Assembly (NCBI RefSeq): GCF_003584645.1 | Contig: NZ_AP017928.1 | Coordinates: 894,981 to 958,980 of the forward strand | DNA: 64,000 nt | From: Methylocaldum marinum | Lineage (GTDB): Bacteria; Pseudomonadota; Gammaproteobacteria; Methylococcales; Methylococcaceae | Direction: 5' to 3' | Shown here: positions 51,549-60,701 of the stretch, piece by piece | Layout of the letters: every line of letters starts with the position of its first letter | How positions within the stretch are numbered: position 1 is the stretch's first letter | Notes under the pieces: model-generated | Databases searched by the model: none | What the model was told of the DNA's origin: nothing | What the model saw: the letters and a program-made list of their open reading frames with translations, nothing else | Translations under genes and position numbers: made by a program

Positions 51549-52751
51549 GTGCCGGGACAACCGTTGAGCGCTACCGTCGGCACCGCGGAACTGCTGATTC
51601 GCTGCGGCATCTCCTCCGACACGATCGTGTCCGTGAACATCACGCCGAGGCCGCTCCTTCCGGTCGAGCGCCTGGCGCTGGGCAAACCGCCCGACGCGGT
51701 GCCCGCGCTGTTCGGGCGACTGTTTTCCCTCTGCCCGAAGGCACACGTCAATGCCGCGGCGACGGCACTGGAACGGGCGCTTGGTATTTCCGTATCGCCG
51801 AATCTGGCGCGGCTGCGGGACTCGCAGGCGAATGTGGAACGGATCCGCGAATTGAGTCTGAATCTGCTGCTGTCATCCGATGGGCGGATCTCCCCTTGGC
51901 CACCCCGTCTGATCGCCCTGTGTCGGCGTCTGATCGCGGCACTCGGAGGCGATGCCGTGCACTGGCCGACAGCGCCTTTCGAACCGGATGCCGCTGAATT
52001 ACGTGCCGGGGCGACCGAACTCGAGACTCTGGTGAGTCATTTGCTGGGCGGCCTGTGGCCTATGCCGCAGCCAGACCTGGAGGCGGTCCGGGATTGGCTG
52101 GAGCACGATACCTGTGCGGCAGCGGCATGGATGCGACGCGCATTACAGCCCGGCTGGCCCGATTTCGGCCGCTGTTCCGTGAAAGGGCTTCCGATGTTCA
52201 GAGATGCGATGCTGGAAGCCGCATTGGGGCCGGGACCGGCGCGCGTGAAACCCGACTCCCCCGAATGGGCCGGTGAGCCGCGCGAGACCGGCTGCCCGGC
52301 CCGCCAAAGTTCCGATCGGCTGGTACGGGAGGCTTCCAAGATTTACGGGAACGGATTGTTCACCCGCATGCTGGCGAGGATCGTCGAATTGAAAGTCCTG
52401 GCGAGGTCGCTGATCCTGGAAATCGAACATCTCGGTCCGATCGGCGCCAATCCGTCGCCGCTACCTAGCCACGGCACCGGCGTGGCCCAGACGGAAGCGG
52501 CGCGCGGCCGGCTGATGCACCGCGTCGAGGTCGCCGGCGGTCTGGTCCGCGACTATCGCATCCTGTCGCCCACGGAGTGGAATTTTCATCCGAGCGGACT
52601 GGTGCACCGGGCGCTACTGGGGGCCACGGTCGGCGATGGGGAATCGGCCAGGGCTCGGATCGATGCTTTTCTGCATGTCGTCGACCCTTGCGTCGATTAT
52701 CGATTGATTCTGGAACGGGCCGAGCGCCCCACGCCGTCCGCGGAGGGGTGA
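51549..52751 (+). CDS. hupK: HupK/HoxV-like hydrogenase maturation protein
   Basis: A 400-residue protein related to the large subunit but lacking most of its cofactor ligands. Recognisable parts are LFSLCPKAHVNAAATALERA near residue 60 and HRVEVAGGLVRDYRILSPTE with DPCVDYRLIL at the C-terminus (one Cys of the DPCxxC motif kept). HupK/HoxV is thought to be a scaffold for delivery of Fe(CN)2CO. The start (GTG 51549) is tentative. Confidence 0.85.
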   Translation: MPGQPLSATVGTAELLIRCGISSDTIVSVNITPRPLLPVERLALGKPPDAVPALFGRLFSLCPKAHVNAAATALERALGISVSPNLARLRDSQANVERIRELSLNLLLSSDGRISPWPPRLIALCRRLIAALGGDAVHWPTAPFEPDAAELRAGATELETLVSHLLGGLWPMPQPDLEAVRDWLEHDTCAAAAWMRRALQPGWPDFGRCSVKGLPMFRDAMLEAALGPGPARVKPDSPEWAGEPRETGCPARQSSDRLVREASKIYGNGLFTRMLARIVELKVLARSLILEIEHLGPIGANPSPLPSHGTGVAQTEAARGRLMHRVEVAGGLVRDYRILSPTEWNFHPSGLVHRALLGATVGDGESARARIDAFLHVVDPCVDYRLILERAERPTPSAEG

Positions 52752-53188
52752 CCGAATCCGCTCGAAGGAAACCTTGAACCTGAGCGTGTCGATCGCGCCT
52801 TTCGACGTTGCCCGGGCTCGATCCTTCGGCCGGTCGAGAACAGCGTCCGACCTGCTCGCCCTGAACTACGGAGATCAATGGCCGTTCGTCCCATGTCGGC
52901 CGAAGGATTCGGTAGAGAATGCGGCGGCTGACATGGCATTGCGGGCATTTCGGCGATTCGACTGCGGTTTTTGGGGTGAACGGTGCAGCCCTACTTGGCG
53001 CGCATCTTGCCGTTACCGTTTTGATCCGCTATGTTACGGCACTGTCGCGGGTGGTCTGTAAGCTCGGCGACGGTCTCGGGATTACGGCGGGGCGCGCTCG
53101 TCCACGCCGCCGGGAAACATCACCCGGAATTCTTCGGCGTTCGTCCGCCGCTTTCGCGGCATCTTTGCAATAGGGAGTCTTCGCAATC
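52752..53188. other. Intergenic with dispersed repeat
   Basis: 52918-52982 resembles 12319-12383 (AATGCGGCGGCTGA..GGCATTGCGG, CATTTCGG, ACTGC.GTTTTT). The rest probably contains the promoter of the HAF-repeat gene. No coding region is recognised. Confidence 0.5.
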
Positions 53189-54322
53189 ATGCAAACACAA
53201 AAACGTTCGATCGAAACAATCCGGTCCCGGTCCGCAAGACCGTCCTTCCAGGCGCTGACTCTTCTCGCCGCGATGGGGCTCGCTTCCAACGCTCACGCGG
53301 CAGTTCGTTACTCGATTACCGATCTGGGCGGGAGCCCTAGCTTTGCCTACGACATCAACAATGCCGGACAAGTGGTGGGATACTCCAAGACTACCAACGG
53401 ACGTGGTTTCGTCACGGTGAACGGCGCGATGACCGATCTCGGGACGCTCGGCGGGGTCTCTACCGAGCCCTTCGGCATCAACGATGCCGGACAGGTGGTG
53501 GGCTCGTCCTACACTGCCAGCGGCGAGCCCGAGTATCATGCTTTCGTGACGGTGAACGGCGCGATGACCGATCTCGGCACGTTCGGCGGGCACATTAGCA
53601 GCGCCCACGACATCAACGATGCCGGACAGGTGGCGGGAGGATCCTATACGCCCAGCGGCGCGGCGCATGCTTTCGTCACGGTGAACGGCGTCATGACCGA
53701 TCTCGGCACGCTCGGCGGGGACGATAGCTGGGCCTACGGCATCAACAATGCCGGGCAGGTGGTGGGAGACTCCAGGACCGCCAGCGGCGACAGGCATGCT
53801 TTCGTCACGGTGAACGGTGTGATGACCGATCTCGGCACGCTCGGTGGGGACGATAGCATAGCCTTGGACATCAACGATGCCGGACAAGTGGTGGGATGGT
53901 CCAACACTGTTGACGAAAGGCCCCATGCTTTCGTGACGGTGAACGGCGTGATGACCGATCTTGGGACGCTCGGCGGGAATCATAGCTACGCCTACGGTAT
54001 CAACGATGCCGGACAAGTGGTGGGAAGATCTGAGACTGCCGGCCGCGAGTGGCATGCTTTCGTCACGGTGAACGGCGTGATGACCGATCTCAACGCGCTG
54101 CTCGACCCGACGGACGCCGCCGTCTGGACACTTACCGATGCAAACGCGATTAACGATGCCGGCCAAATCGCGGCCGACGGCAGGATCAACGGTCAGACCC
54201 ATGCCCTCCTGCTTACCCCCGTACCAGTCCCACTCCCCGCCGCGGTCTGGCTGATGGGCAGCGCCCTGCTGGGTTTTGTCGGCCTGAGCCGCGGGAAGGG
54301 TTCGGCTTTGGCCCGAAGCTGA
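53189..54322 (+). CDS. HAF-repeat protein with PEP-CTERM-like anchor
   Basis: 377 residues. A signal peptide ends near residue 38 (GLASNAHA-A). Six HAF-type repeats follow, each about 43 residues: DINxAGQVVGxSxT ... HAFVTVNGVMTDLGTLGG. The C-terminus reads VPVPLPAAVWLMGSALLGFV and then a basic tail, the VPLPA variant of the PEP-CTERM sorting signal, so it is probably exported and processed by an exosortase. It interrupts the two hydrogenase gene clusters and has no evident link to them. Confidence 0.85.
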   Translation: MQTQKRSIETIRSRSARPSFQALTLLAAMGLASNAHAAVRYSITDLGGSPSFAYDINNAGQVVGYSKTTNGRGFVTVNGAMTDLGTLGGVSTEPFGINDAGQVVGSSYTASGEPEYHAFVTVNGAMTDLGTFGGHISSAHDINDAGQVAGGSYTPSGAAHAFVTVNGVMTDLGTLGGDDSWAYGINNAGQVVGDSRTASGDRHAFVTVNGVMTDLGTLGGDDSIALDINDAGQVVGWSNTVDERPHAFVTVNGVMTDLGTLGGNHSYAYGINDAGQVVGRSETAGREWHAFVTVNGVMTDLNALLDPTDAAVWTLTDANAINDAGQIAADGRINGQTHALLLTPVPVPLPAAVWLMGSALLGFVGLSRGKGSALARS

Positions 54323-54360
54323 TTGATGCGTTATTCCATTCGGCATTCGAGTGAACATTA

Positions 54361-54495
54361 ATCGTAGGGTGGGTTAGCCCTTCGACGGAGGTCAGGACAG
54401 GCTCCGCGTAACCCACCGACCCTTCGACTTGGCTCAGGACAGGTCCGAGGTCGCTCGGTGGGTTACGGCCTCGCGGCCTAACCCACCCTACAAAA
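54361..54495. repeat. Nested palindromic repeat
   Basis: GTAGGGTGGGTTAG near the left and CTAACCCACCCTAC at the right, with GTAACCCACCGA/TCGGTGGGTTAC nested inside and the CCTTCGACTTGGCTCAGGAC motif in the loop. A common intergenic repeat. The rest of 54323-54750 contains no gene. Confidence 0.7.
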
Positions 54496-54750
54496 ATGAA
54501 TGCCTTATTGAAAGCGATTTGGAATTAATCCGTCGTCAACGCACCGCCTAGGGAAGGGCGGCGTCAATCTGGACATATGTCCCCCGCTCGATAAGACGGG
54601 CGAGCTCCGGAAAAAAAGACGAGCAACCTCTGTCTCAAGCGATGGCCGCTGTCAAAGCGGCCCTGTGCGAGTAGAATCTTTTCCCTATAAGTCGAAGGTT
54701 TTTTCAGGGCTTCGTTTTTTGCTTCATCAGGTTATTGTTTTCTCTTCTCT

Positions 54751-55092
54751 ATGCACGAACTCTCCCTTTGCCAAGGCATCGTCGATATCCTGGAGACCGA
54801 AGCGGGCAAGCAGCACTTTGCGCGGGTGCGCAAGGTCAGATTGTTGGTCGGTCCTCTCGCGGGGGTCGATCGTGCAGCCTTGAGCTTCGGCTTCGAAGCG
54901 GTGAGCCGGGACACGATCGCCGAAGGAGCGGAACTGGAATTCATCGATACGCCGGGCCAGGCCTGGTGTTTTGCGTGCGATCGCACGGTGGAAATCGCGC
55001 ACTATTACGACCCGTGTCCCGCATGCGGCGGGCATCGCCTGAAAGTGACCGGGGGCGAGGAATTCAGAATTTTCGATTTGGAGGTGGAATAA
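54751..55092 (+). CDS. hypA: Hydrogenase nickel insertion protein HypA
   Basis: 113 residues, starting MHELSLCQGIVDIL (His2 and Glu3 bind nickel). The zinc site is WCFACDR ... PCPACGGHRL (CxxC-CxxC). It acts with HypB to load nickel into the large subunit. First gene of the hypABFCDE cluster. Confidence 0.96.
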   Translation: MHELSLCQGIVDILETEAGKQHFARVRKVRLLVGPLAGVDRAALSFGFEAVSRDTIAEGAELEFIDTPGQAWCFACDRTVEIAHYYDPCPACGGHRLKVTGGEEFRIFDLEVE

Positions 55093-55094
55093 GC

Positions 55095-55967
55095 ATGTGT
55101 ACCGTTTGCGGCTGCGGCGAAGCCGATCAGCACCATCACGCTCACGCCCACGATTCGGAGCATGAGCATACCCACGATCACGGCCATGACCATGGCCATC
55201 ACCATCATCACCACGGCCAAGGCGCTGCCGGACTGAGTATTGACGGTCTCAGCCAGGAGCGCATCGTTCGCATCGAACAGGACATCCTCGGCCGCAACGA
55301 CGCCCATGCCCGCGGCAACCGAAACTTCTTCGAAAGCCACGGCATTCTGGCCGTGAACCTGCTTTCGAGCCCCGGGTCCGGCAAGACCACGCTGCTCGAG
55401 CGCAGCATCGCGGATCTCAAGGAGCGGTTCGACGTCAGCGTGATCGAAGGCGACCAGCAGACCGAGAACGATGCGGAGCGCATACGCGCCACCGGCGTTC
55501 GGGTGTTGCAGATCAATACCGGCAAGGGCTGCCACCTGGATGCCCATATGGTCGGCCACGGCGTGCAGGATCTGAAACCCGCCGATTACGGCATCCTGTT
55601 CATCGAGAATGTCGGCAACCTGGTCTGTCCGGCCATGTTCGATCTGGGCGAAGCGGCCCGCGTGGTCATTCTCTCGGTCACCGAGGGCGAGGACAAACCA
55701 CTGAAATACCCGGACATGTTCCATCGCGCCGATCTGGTCCTGATCAACAAGATCGATCTGTTGCCGTATCTGCGTTTCGACCTGGAGCGCTGCCTCGGCT
55801 ATTTGCAGCAGGTCAACCCGGAGGTGGAGACGATCCGGGTGTCGACTACCGCGGGCGACGGGATGGACCAGTGGTACGGATGGCTGGAACGACGCCGCAA
55901 GGCGCTGTTGGCCGAACGACTGGCGGGACTGGAGCGTCAGGCCGCGGCGATTCGGGCGCAGATTTGA
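55095..55967 (+). CDS. hypB: Hydrogenase nickel GTPase HypB
   Basis: 290 residues from ATG 55095, two bases after hypA. MCTVCGCGE opens with the high-affinity Ni site. Residues 13-40 are a His-rich nickel store with 18 His by eye. The P-loop is SSPGSGKTTL (91-100), followed by EGDQQTENDAERI, ENVGNLVCPA and the NKIDLLPYL G4 motif. It hydrolyses GTP to drive nickel transfer. Confidence 0.96.
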   Translation: MCTVCGCGEADQHHHAHAHDSEHEHTHDHGHDHGHHHHHHGQGAAGLSIDGLSQERIVRIEQDILGRNDAHARGNRNFFESHGILAVNLLSSPGSGKTTLLERSIADLKERFDVSVIEGDQQTENDAERIRATGVRVLQINTGKGCHLDAHMVGHGVQDLKPADYGILFIENVGNLVCPAMFDLGEAARVVILSVTEGEDKPLKYPDMFHRADLVLINKIDLLPYLRFDLERCLGYLQQVNPEVETIRVSTTAGDGMDQWYGWLERRRKALLAERLAGLERQAAAIRAQI

Positions 55968-58270
55968 GCGTTGCCGCCGAGGCCGGACGGCAGCGCCGGC
56001 GGCTGACGCTGAGCGGTCTGGTGCAGGGCGTGGGCATGCGGCCTTTCGTGTACCGCCTGGCGCGGGAGCTGGACCTGGCCGGCCGGGTATCCAACGGCCC
56101 GGAAGGGGTCATCATCGAGGCGGAAGGCGACGCGCCGGCTTTGGCGGCGTTCGAAACCCGCCTGAAGCGCGAATGCCCGCCGCCGGCCGACATCGTCGAT
56201 TGTATCGTGCAAAGTATTCCCGCTATCGGCGATCAGGGTTTCCGGGTCGAAGCGAGCCGCGCCGATGGCGCCATAGCCCCGTTCGCTCTGCCGGATCTGG
56301 CCCCATGCCCGACCTGCCTTCGGGAACTGTTCGATCCCGGCGACCGCCGCTTCCGCTATCCCTTCATCAGCTGCACGCACTGCGGCCCCCGCTACAGCAT
56401 CCTCGACGCCTTGCCGTTCGACCGCGAACGCACCGCCATGGCGGGTTTTCCGCTCTGCGCCGAGTGCCTTGAGGAATACCGCGACACTTCCGACCGACGG
56501 TTTCATGCCCAGACCACGTGCTGTCCGGACTGCGGCCCGACCTTGGCATTCTGGGACGCCGCCGGTCGCACGCTGGCGCATGGCGACGAGGCGTTGTTGC
56601 AAGCCGTCGAGCGCTTGCGGCAGGGAGAGGTATTGGCGCTTCAAGGGGTAGGCGGATTTCAATTGCTGGTCGATGCCGAGCAGGAAGAATCCGTGCAGCG
56701 TCTGCGCGAGCGCAAACACCGGCCCCACAAGCCGTTGGCTTTGTTGGTGGCTGACCTCGCGGCGGCACGCGAGCTTTGCGATGTGACCGAGGCCGAAACG
56801 GGGCGGCTGACATCATCGGCAGCGCCTATCGTGCTACTGCGTCGCCGCGATACATCCGGTTCGATCGCCTCCGCCATTGCACCGGGGCAGAACCGCTTGG
56901 GGCTAATGCTGCCGGCCTCGCCTTTGCACCATCTGTTGGCGCGGGATTTCGGTGCGCCGCTGGTTTGTACCAGCGGCAACCGGGGCAACGAACCGATCTG
57001 CATCTCGCCCGACGAAGCCCAGCAGCGTCTCGCCGACATCGCCGACGGTTTCCTGGTGCACGACCGGCCGATACGCCAGCCCTTGGACGACTCCGTGATT
57101 CGGATCGCCGACGGAAAACCCCTGATGCTGCGGCGCGCCCGAGGTTATGTGCCGCGCCCGGTGGCCCTGGATGGGGACACGCCGCCGATCCTGGCCGCCG
57201 GAGGGCATCTCAAGAACACGGTTGCCTACGCGGACGGCGGGCGTGCGATTCTGAGCCAGCACCTCGGCGATCTCGACACCGCGGAATCCCTGGACCGGCA
57301 TCGCGCCACGGCCGAGCGGCTTCCGCGCTTGTTCGGCCGTCCGCCTCGGTCGGTCGCATGCGATCTGCACCCCGATTACGCCGCGACCCGTTGGACGGAA
57401 AGCACCGGCCTGCCGCTGCGGCGCGTGCCTCACCATCTTGCCCACGCGCTGGCCTGCATGGCCGAGCATAGTTTGAAGCCGCCGCTTCTGGCCGTGACCT
57501 GGGACGGCTTGGGACTGGGCGAAGACGGCACGCTGTGGGGCGGGGAATTCCTGCACATCGCTCCGGACGGTCATCGCCGCATCGCCAGCCTGCTGCCGCT
57601 GCGCCTGCCCGGGGGCGAACGCGCGATCAAGGACCCGCGGCGGTCGGCCCTAAGCGTGTTGTACGCCCTGCACGGCGAGCAAACGCCGGACTACCTGCCG
57701 GCCACGCTGAAATCGCGGTTTGAGCCGGCTGATCTGACTGCGTTATTGCGGCTGCTGCAGACCGGGACGCGGTCGCCCGAGTGCAGCAGCGCGGGGCGCT
57801 TGTTCGACGCGGCCGCGAGCCTTTTGGGACTGTGCCGGGAGATCAGTTTCGAAGGGCAAGCGGCGATGGCGTTGGAGGCCGCTGCGGAGCAAGGCGGGGA
57901 GGGCGACGGGACGATTTACCCGATTCCCGTGATCGACGGCGAGCCGAAACGGCTGGACTGGCGTCCCTTGTTCCGGGCGCTGTCGGACGGCCACGCGGCC
58001 GGCGTGCCGGCGACGGTCCTGGCCTATCGGTTTCATGCCAGCCTTGCGGCTGCCATTACGGCCGTCGCCGTTGCCGAATCGATGACCGCCGTCGCTCTGG
58101 CCGGCGGCTGTTTTCAGAACCGCCTGCTGCTTGAGGCATGCGCGCATCGGCTGCGCCTTGCCGGTTTGCAGGTATACTGGCCGGAGCAGGTCCCCCCCAA
58201 CGACGGCGGCCTGGCGCTGGGCCAGATCGCCGCCGCGATATTTTCCGAGGAGCTTCTCACATGTGTCTAG
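55964..58270 (+). CDS. hypF: Carbamoyltransferase HypF
   Basis: 768 residues when started at TTG 55964 (overlapping the hypB stop, TTGA). An acylphosphatase domain (LSGLVQGVGMRPFVYRLARE) is followed by two zinc-finger pairs (CPTCLREL ... CTHCGPRYS and CAECLEEY ... CPDCGP), a YrdC-like domain (KPLALLVADLAAARE) and a Kae1-like C-terminal domain (HHLAHALACMAE; ALAGGCFQNRLL). It makes the thiocarboxamide on HypE that becomes the cyanide ligands. Confidence 0.95.
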   Translation: MSVAAEAGRQRRRLTLSGLVQGVGMRPFVYRLARELDLAGRVSNGPEGVIIEAEGDAPALAAFETRLKRECPPPADIVDCIVQSIPAIGDQGFRVEASRADGAIAPFALPDLAPCPTCLRELFDPGDRRFRYPFISCTHCGPRYSILDALPFDRERTAMAGFPLCAECLEEYRDTSDRRFHAQTTCCPDCGPTLAFWDAAGRTLAHGDEALLQAVERLRQGEVLALQGVGGFQLLVDAEQEESVQRLRERKHRPHKPLALLVADLAAARELCDVTEAETGRLTSSAAPIVLLRRRDTSGSIASAIAPGQNRLGLMLPASPLHHLLARDFGAPLVCTSGNRGNEPICISPDEAQQRLADIADGFLVHDRPIRQPLDDSVIRIADGKPLMLRRARGYVPRPVALDGDTPPILAAGGHLKNTVAYADGGRAILSQHLGDLDTAESLDRHRATAERLPRLFGRPPRSVACDLHPDYAATRWTESTGLPLRRVPHHLAHALACMAEHSLKPPLLAVTWDGLGLGEDGTLWGGEFLHIAPDGHRRIASLLPLRLPGGERAIKDPRRSALSVLYALHGEQTPDYLPATLKSRFEPADLTALLRLLQTGTRSPECSSAGRLFDAAASLLGLCREISFEGQAAMALEAAAEQGGEGDGTIYPIPVIDGEPKRLDWRPLFRALSDGHAAGVPATVLAYRFHASLAAAITAVAVAESMTAVALAGGCFQNRLLLEACAHRLRLAGLQVYWPEQVPPNDGGLALGQIAAAIFSEELLTCV

Positions 58271-58509
58271 CCGTACCCGGTCAGATCCTTTCCATCGAAC
58301 AGGCCGACGATCCCTTGCTGCGATCCGGTCGGGTCGATTTCGGCGGCGTGGTCAAGGTGGTGAACCTGGCCTACGTTCCGGAAGCCGAAGTCGGCGACTA
58401 TGCCATCGTCCATGCCGGCTTCGCGATTTCGCGCCTGGACGAGGCCGAGGCGCGGGCGGTGCTGAAAGAGATTGCCGCATTGGAGGACATCGCCGATGAA
58501 ATATCTTGA
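58261..58509 (+). CDS. hypC: Hydrogenase assembly chaperone HypC
   Basis: 82 residues, [14 protein letters not shown] with the functional Cys2. It carries Fe(CN)2CO with HypD to the large subunit. It overlaps hypF by 10 bases and hypD by 14. Confidence 0.95.
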   Translation: MCLAVPGQILSIEQADDPLLRSGRVDFGGVVKVVNLAYVPEAEVGDYAIVHAGFAISRLDEAEARAVLKEIAALEDIADEIS

Positions 58510-59587
58510 CGAGTACCGCGACGCCGCGTCGGTAAAAGCCCTGGCCGACGCCATCGCAGGACGGCAGACCCGGCCCTGGACGCTGATGGAAGTCTGCGGC
58601 GGGCAGACCCATTCCATCGTCAAGCACGGCCTGGATCGCTTGCTGCCGCCGTCGCTGAGCCTGATTCACGGTCCCGGCTGTCCGGTTTGCGTGACGCCCG
58701 AGACCATCATCGATCAGGCACTGGAACTGGCGGCCCGCCCCGACGTCATCTTCTGTTCCTTCGGCGACATGCTGCGGGTGCCGGGCTCGCAACACGATCT
58801 GCTGACGGTCAAGGCCCGCGGCGGTGACGTGCGCATGGTTTATTCGCCTTTGGATGCGCTGAATCTGGCCCGGGAAAATCCGGAGCGCCAGGTGGTGTTT
58901 TTCGCGGTGGGTTTCGAAACCACCGCGCCGACGACGGCGATGGCCGTGTTGCAGGCGCAGCGCTTCGGTGTCCGGAACTTTTCGCTGCTGGTCGCCCATG
59001 TCCGGGTGCCGCCGGCGGTGGAGACCCTGCTATCTGCGCCGGACAACCGGGTCAACGGTCTGTTGGCGGCGGGTCATGTCTGTGCGGTGATGGGCTATAC
59101 CGAATACGAGCCGATAGCCGCCCGTTTTCGCGCGCCCATCGTGGTGACCGGATTCGAGCCCCTGGACATCCTGAGCGGCGTCCTGAACTGCGTGGAGCAA
59201 CTGGAAGAAGGCCGCGCCGAGGTGGAAAACCGCTACGGACGCGCGGTGACTCGGGAGGGCAATCGGCCGGCTCAAGCACTGATGGATCAGGTTTTCGAAC
59301 CCGTCACGCTGAGCTGGCGCGGTCTGGACGCCATCGCCGACAGCGGCCTGGGATTGCGTCCCGAGTTCGCCGAGTTCGATGCGGTACGGCGTTTCGAGTT
59401 GTCCGCACCGGGGACGGCCAGCGCCGGTCCGTGCCGTAGCGGCGATGTCCTGACCGGACGCCTGAAACCGTTCGAGTGCCCTGCCTTCGGCACGGCCTGC
59501 ACGCCCGAACATCCCCTGGGCGCGACCATGGTGTCGTCGGAAGGGGCCTGCGCCGCCTATTACCGCTATCGCCGCGATGCCGCCTGA
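58496..59587 (+). CDS. hypD: Hydrogenase iron-cofactor assembly protein HypD
   Basis: 363 residues from ATG 58496. Conserved motifs are [57 protein letters not shown] and the C-terminal [4Fe-4S] ligands ([31 protein letters not shown]). HypD assembles the Fe(CN)2CO unit. Confidence 0.96.
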   Translation: MKYLDEYRDAASVKALADAIAGRQTRPWTLMEVCGGQTHSIVKHGLDRLLPPSLSLIHGPGCPVCVTPETIIDQALELAARPDVIFCSFGDMLRVPGSQHDLLTVKARGGDVRMVYSPLDALNLARENPERQVVFFAVGFETTAPTTAMAVLQAQRFGVRNFSLLVAHVRVPPAVETLLSAPDNRVNGLLAAGHVCAVMGYTEYEPIAARFRAPIVVTGFEPLDILSGVLNCVEQLEEGRAEVENRYGRAVTREGNRPAQALMDQVFEPVTLSWRGLDAIADSGLGLRPEFAEFDAVRRFELSAPGTASAGPCRSGDVLTGRLKPFECPAFGTACTPEHPLGATMVSSEGACAAYYRYRRDAA

Positions 59588-60650
59588 AGCCATGAGCGAA
59601 AAGACCGAAAACACCTTGTCGGCTTGTCCGATGCCCATAGGCCAATATACCCAGATCGTCATGGCTCACGGCGGCGGCGGCCGCCTCATGCAACAATTGC
59701 TGGAGCGCCTGGTACGGCCGGCCTTTGCCAATCCGCACCTGGATCAGCGCCATGACAGTACCGTGTTCGAGGTGGGTGGCAATCGGCTGGCCTTCACCAC
59801 CGACGGCTATGTGGTCAAGCCGCTGTTCTTCCCCGGAGGGGACATCGGCAAACTGGCCGTTTGCGGTACTTTGAACGATCTCGCCATGAGTGGCGCCAAA
59901 CCCTTGTTCCTGAGTGCCGCCCTGGTAATCGAAGAGGGTTTCCCGGTCAACGACCTCGCGCGCGTTCTGGCCAGCATGAACGCTACCGCGCAAGCCGCGG
60001 GCGCCGCGATCGTCACCGGCGACACCAAGGTCGTCGAAAACGGCAAGGGGGATGGGTTGTACATCGCTACCAGCGGCATCGGGCTGATCGAGCACGGCTT
60101 GCAGATCGCCCCGGCCGGCATAAGGGAAGGGGATGCAATCCTGCTGAGCGGGGACATCGGCCGTCACGGTGTCGCCATCATCGCCGAGCGCGAAGGCTTG
60201 GGTTTCGAGACCACCGTCGAAAGCGATTGCGCGGACCTATCCGGGCTGGTGGGGCAATTATTGCGCGCCGGCGTCGAGCTGCATTGCCTGCGCGATCTGA
60301 CCCGCGGCGGACTGGCGGCCGCCGTGCTGGAGCTGGCCGGAGATGCCGGTTTCGATATGGAATTGTCCGAGAGCGCGATACCGGTCGCCGCGCCGGTGCG
60401 TAGCGCCTGCGAAATCCTGGGTTTCGATCCGCTCTATGTGGCCAACGAAGGCCGCATGGTACTGTTCGTCCCGGCTAGCGCCGTCGGCCGGGCGCTGGAT
60501 GTGCTGCACGCCCATCCTCTGGGCCATGACGCCTGTCTCATCGGGCGGGTCGGTTCCGTGGGCAAGGGAAAAGTCAGTCTGCGCAATCCCTATGACATCG
60601 TGCGCGTACTCGACCTGCCCAGCGGCGAACAACTGCCGAGAATCTGCTGA
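59577..60650 (+). CDS. hypE: Hydrogenase cyanide-ligand synthesis protein HypE
   Basis: 357 residues; [53 protein letters not shown], and a C-terminal PRIC whose last Cys is carbamoylated and dehydrated to thiocyanate. It overlaps hypD by 11 bases. Last gene of the cluster; an inner start (MSEKTENT) is possible. Confidence 0.96.
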   Translation: MPPEAMSEKTENTLSACPMPIGQYTQIVMAHGGGGRLMQQLLERLVRPAFANPHLDQRHDSTVFEVGGNRLAFTTDGYVVKPLFFPGGDIGKLAVCGTLNDLAMSGAKPLFLSAALVIEEGFPVNDLARVLASMNATAQAAGAAIVTGDTKVVENGKGDGLYIATSGIGLIEHGLQIAPAGIREGDAILLSGDIGRHGVAIIAEREGLGFETTVESDCADLSGLVGQLLRAGVELHCLRDLTRGGLAAAVLELAGDAGFDMELSESAIPVAAPVRSACEILGFDPLYVANEGRMVLFVPASAVGRALDVLHAHPLGHDACLIGRVGSVGKGKVSLRNPYDIVRVLDLPSGEQLPRIC

Positions 60651-60701
60651 GAATCGTCACGGATCAGGCGAGACGTATCGAAACCAGCAATGCGACGCCG
60701 G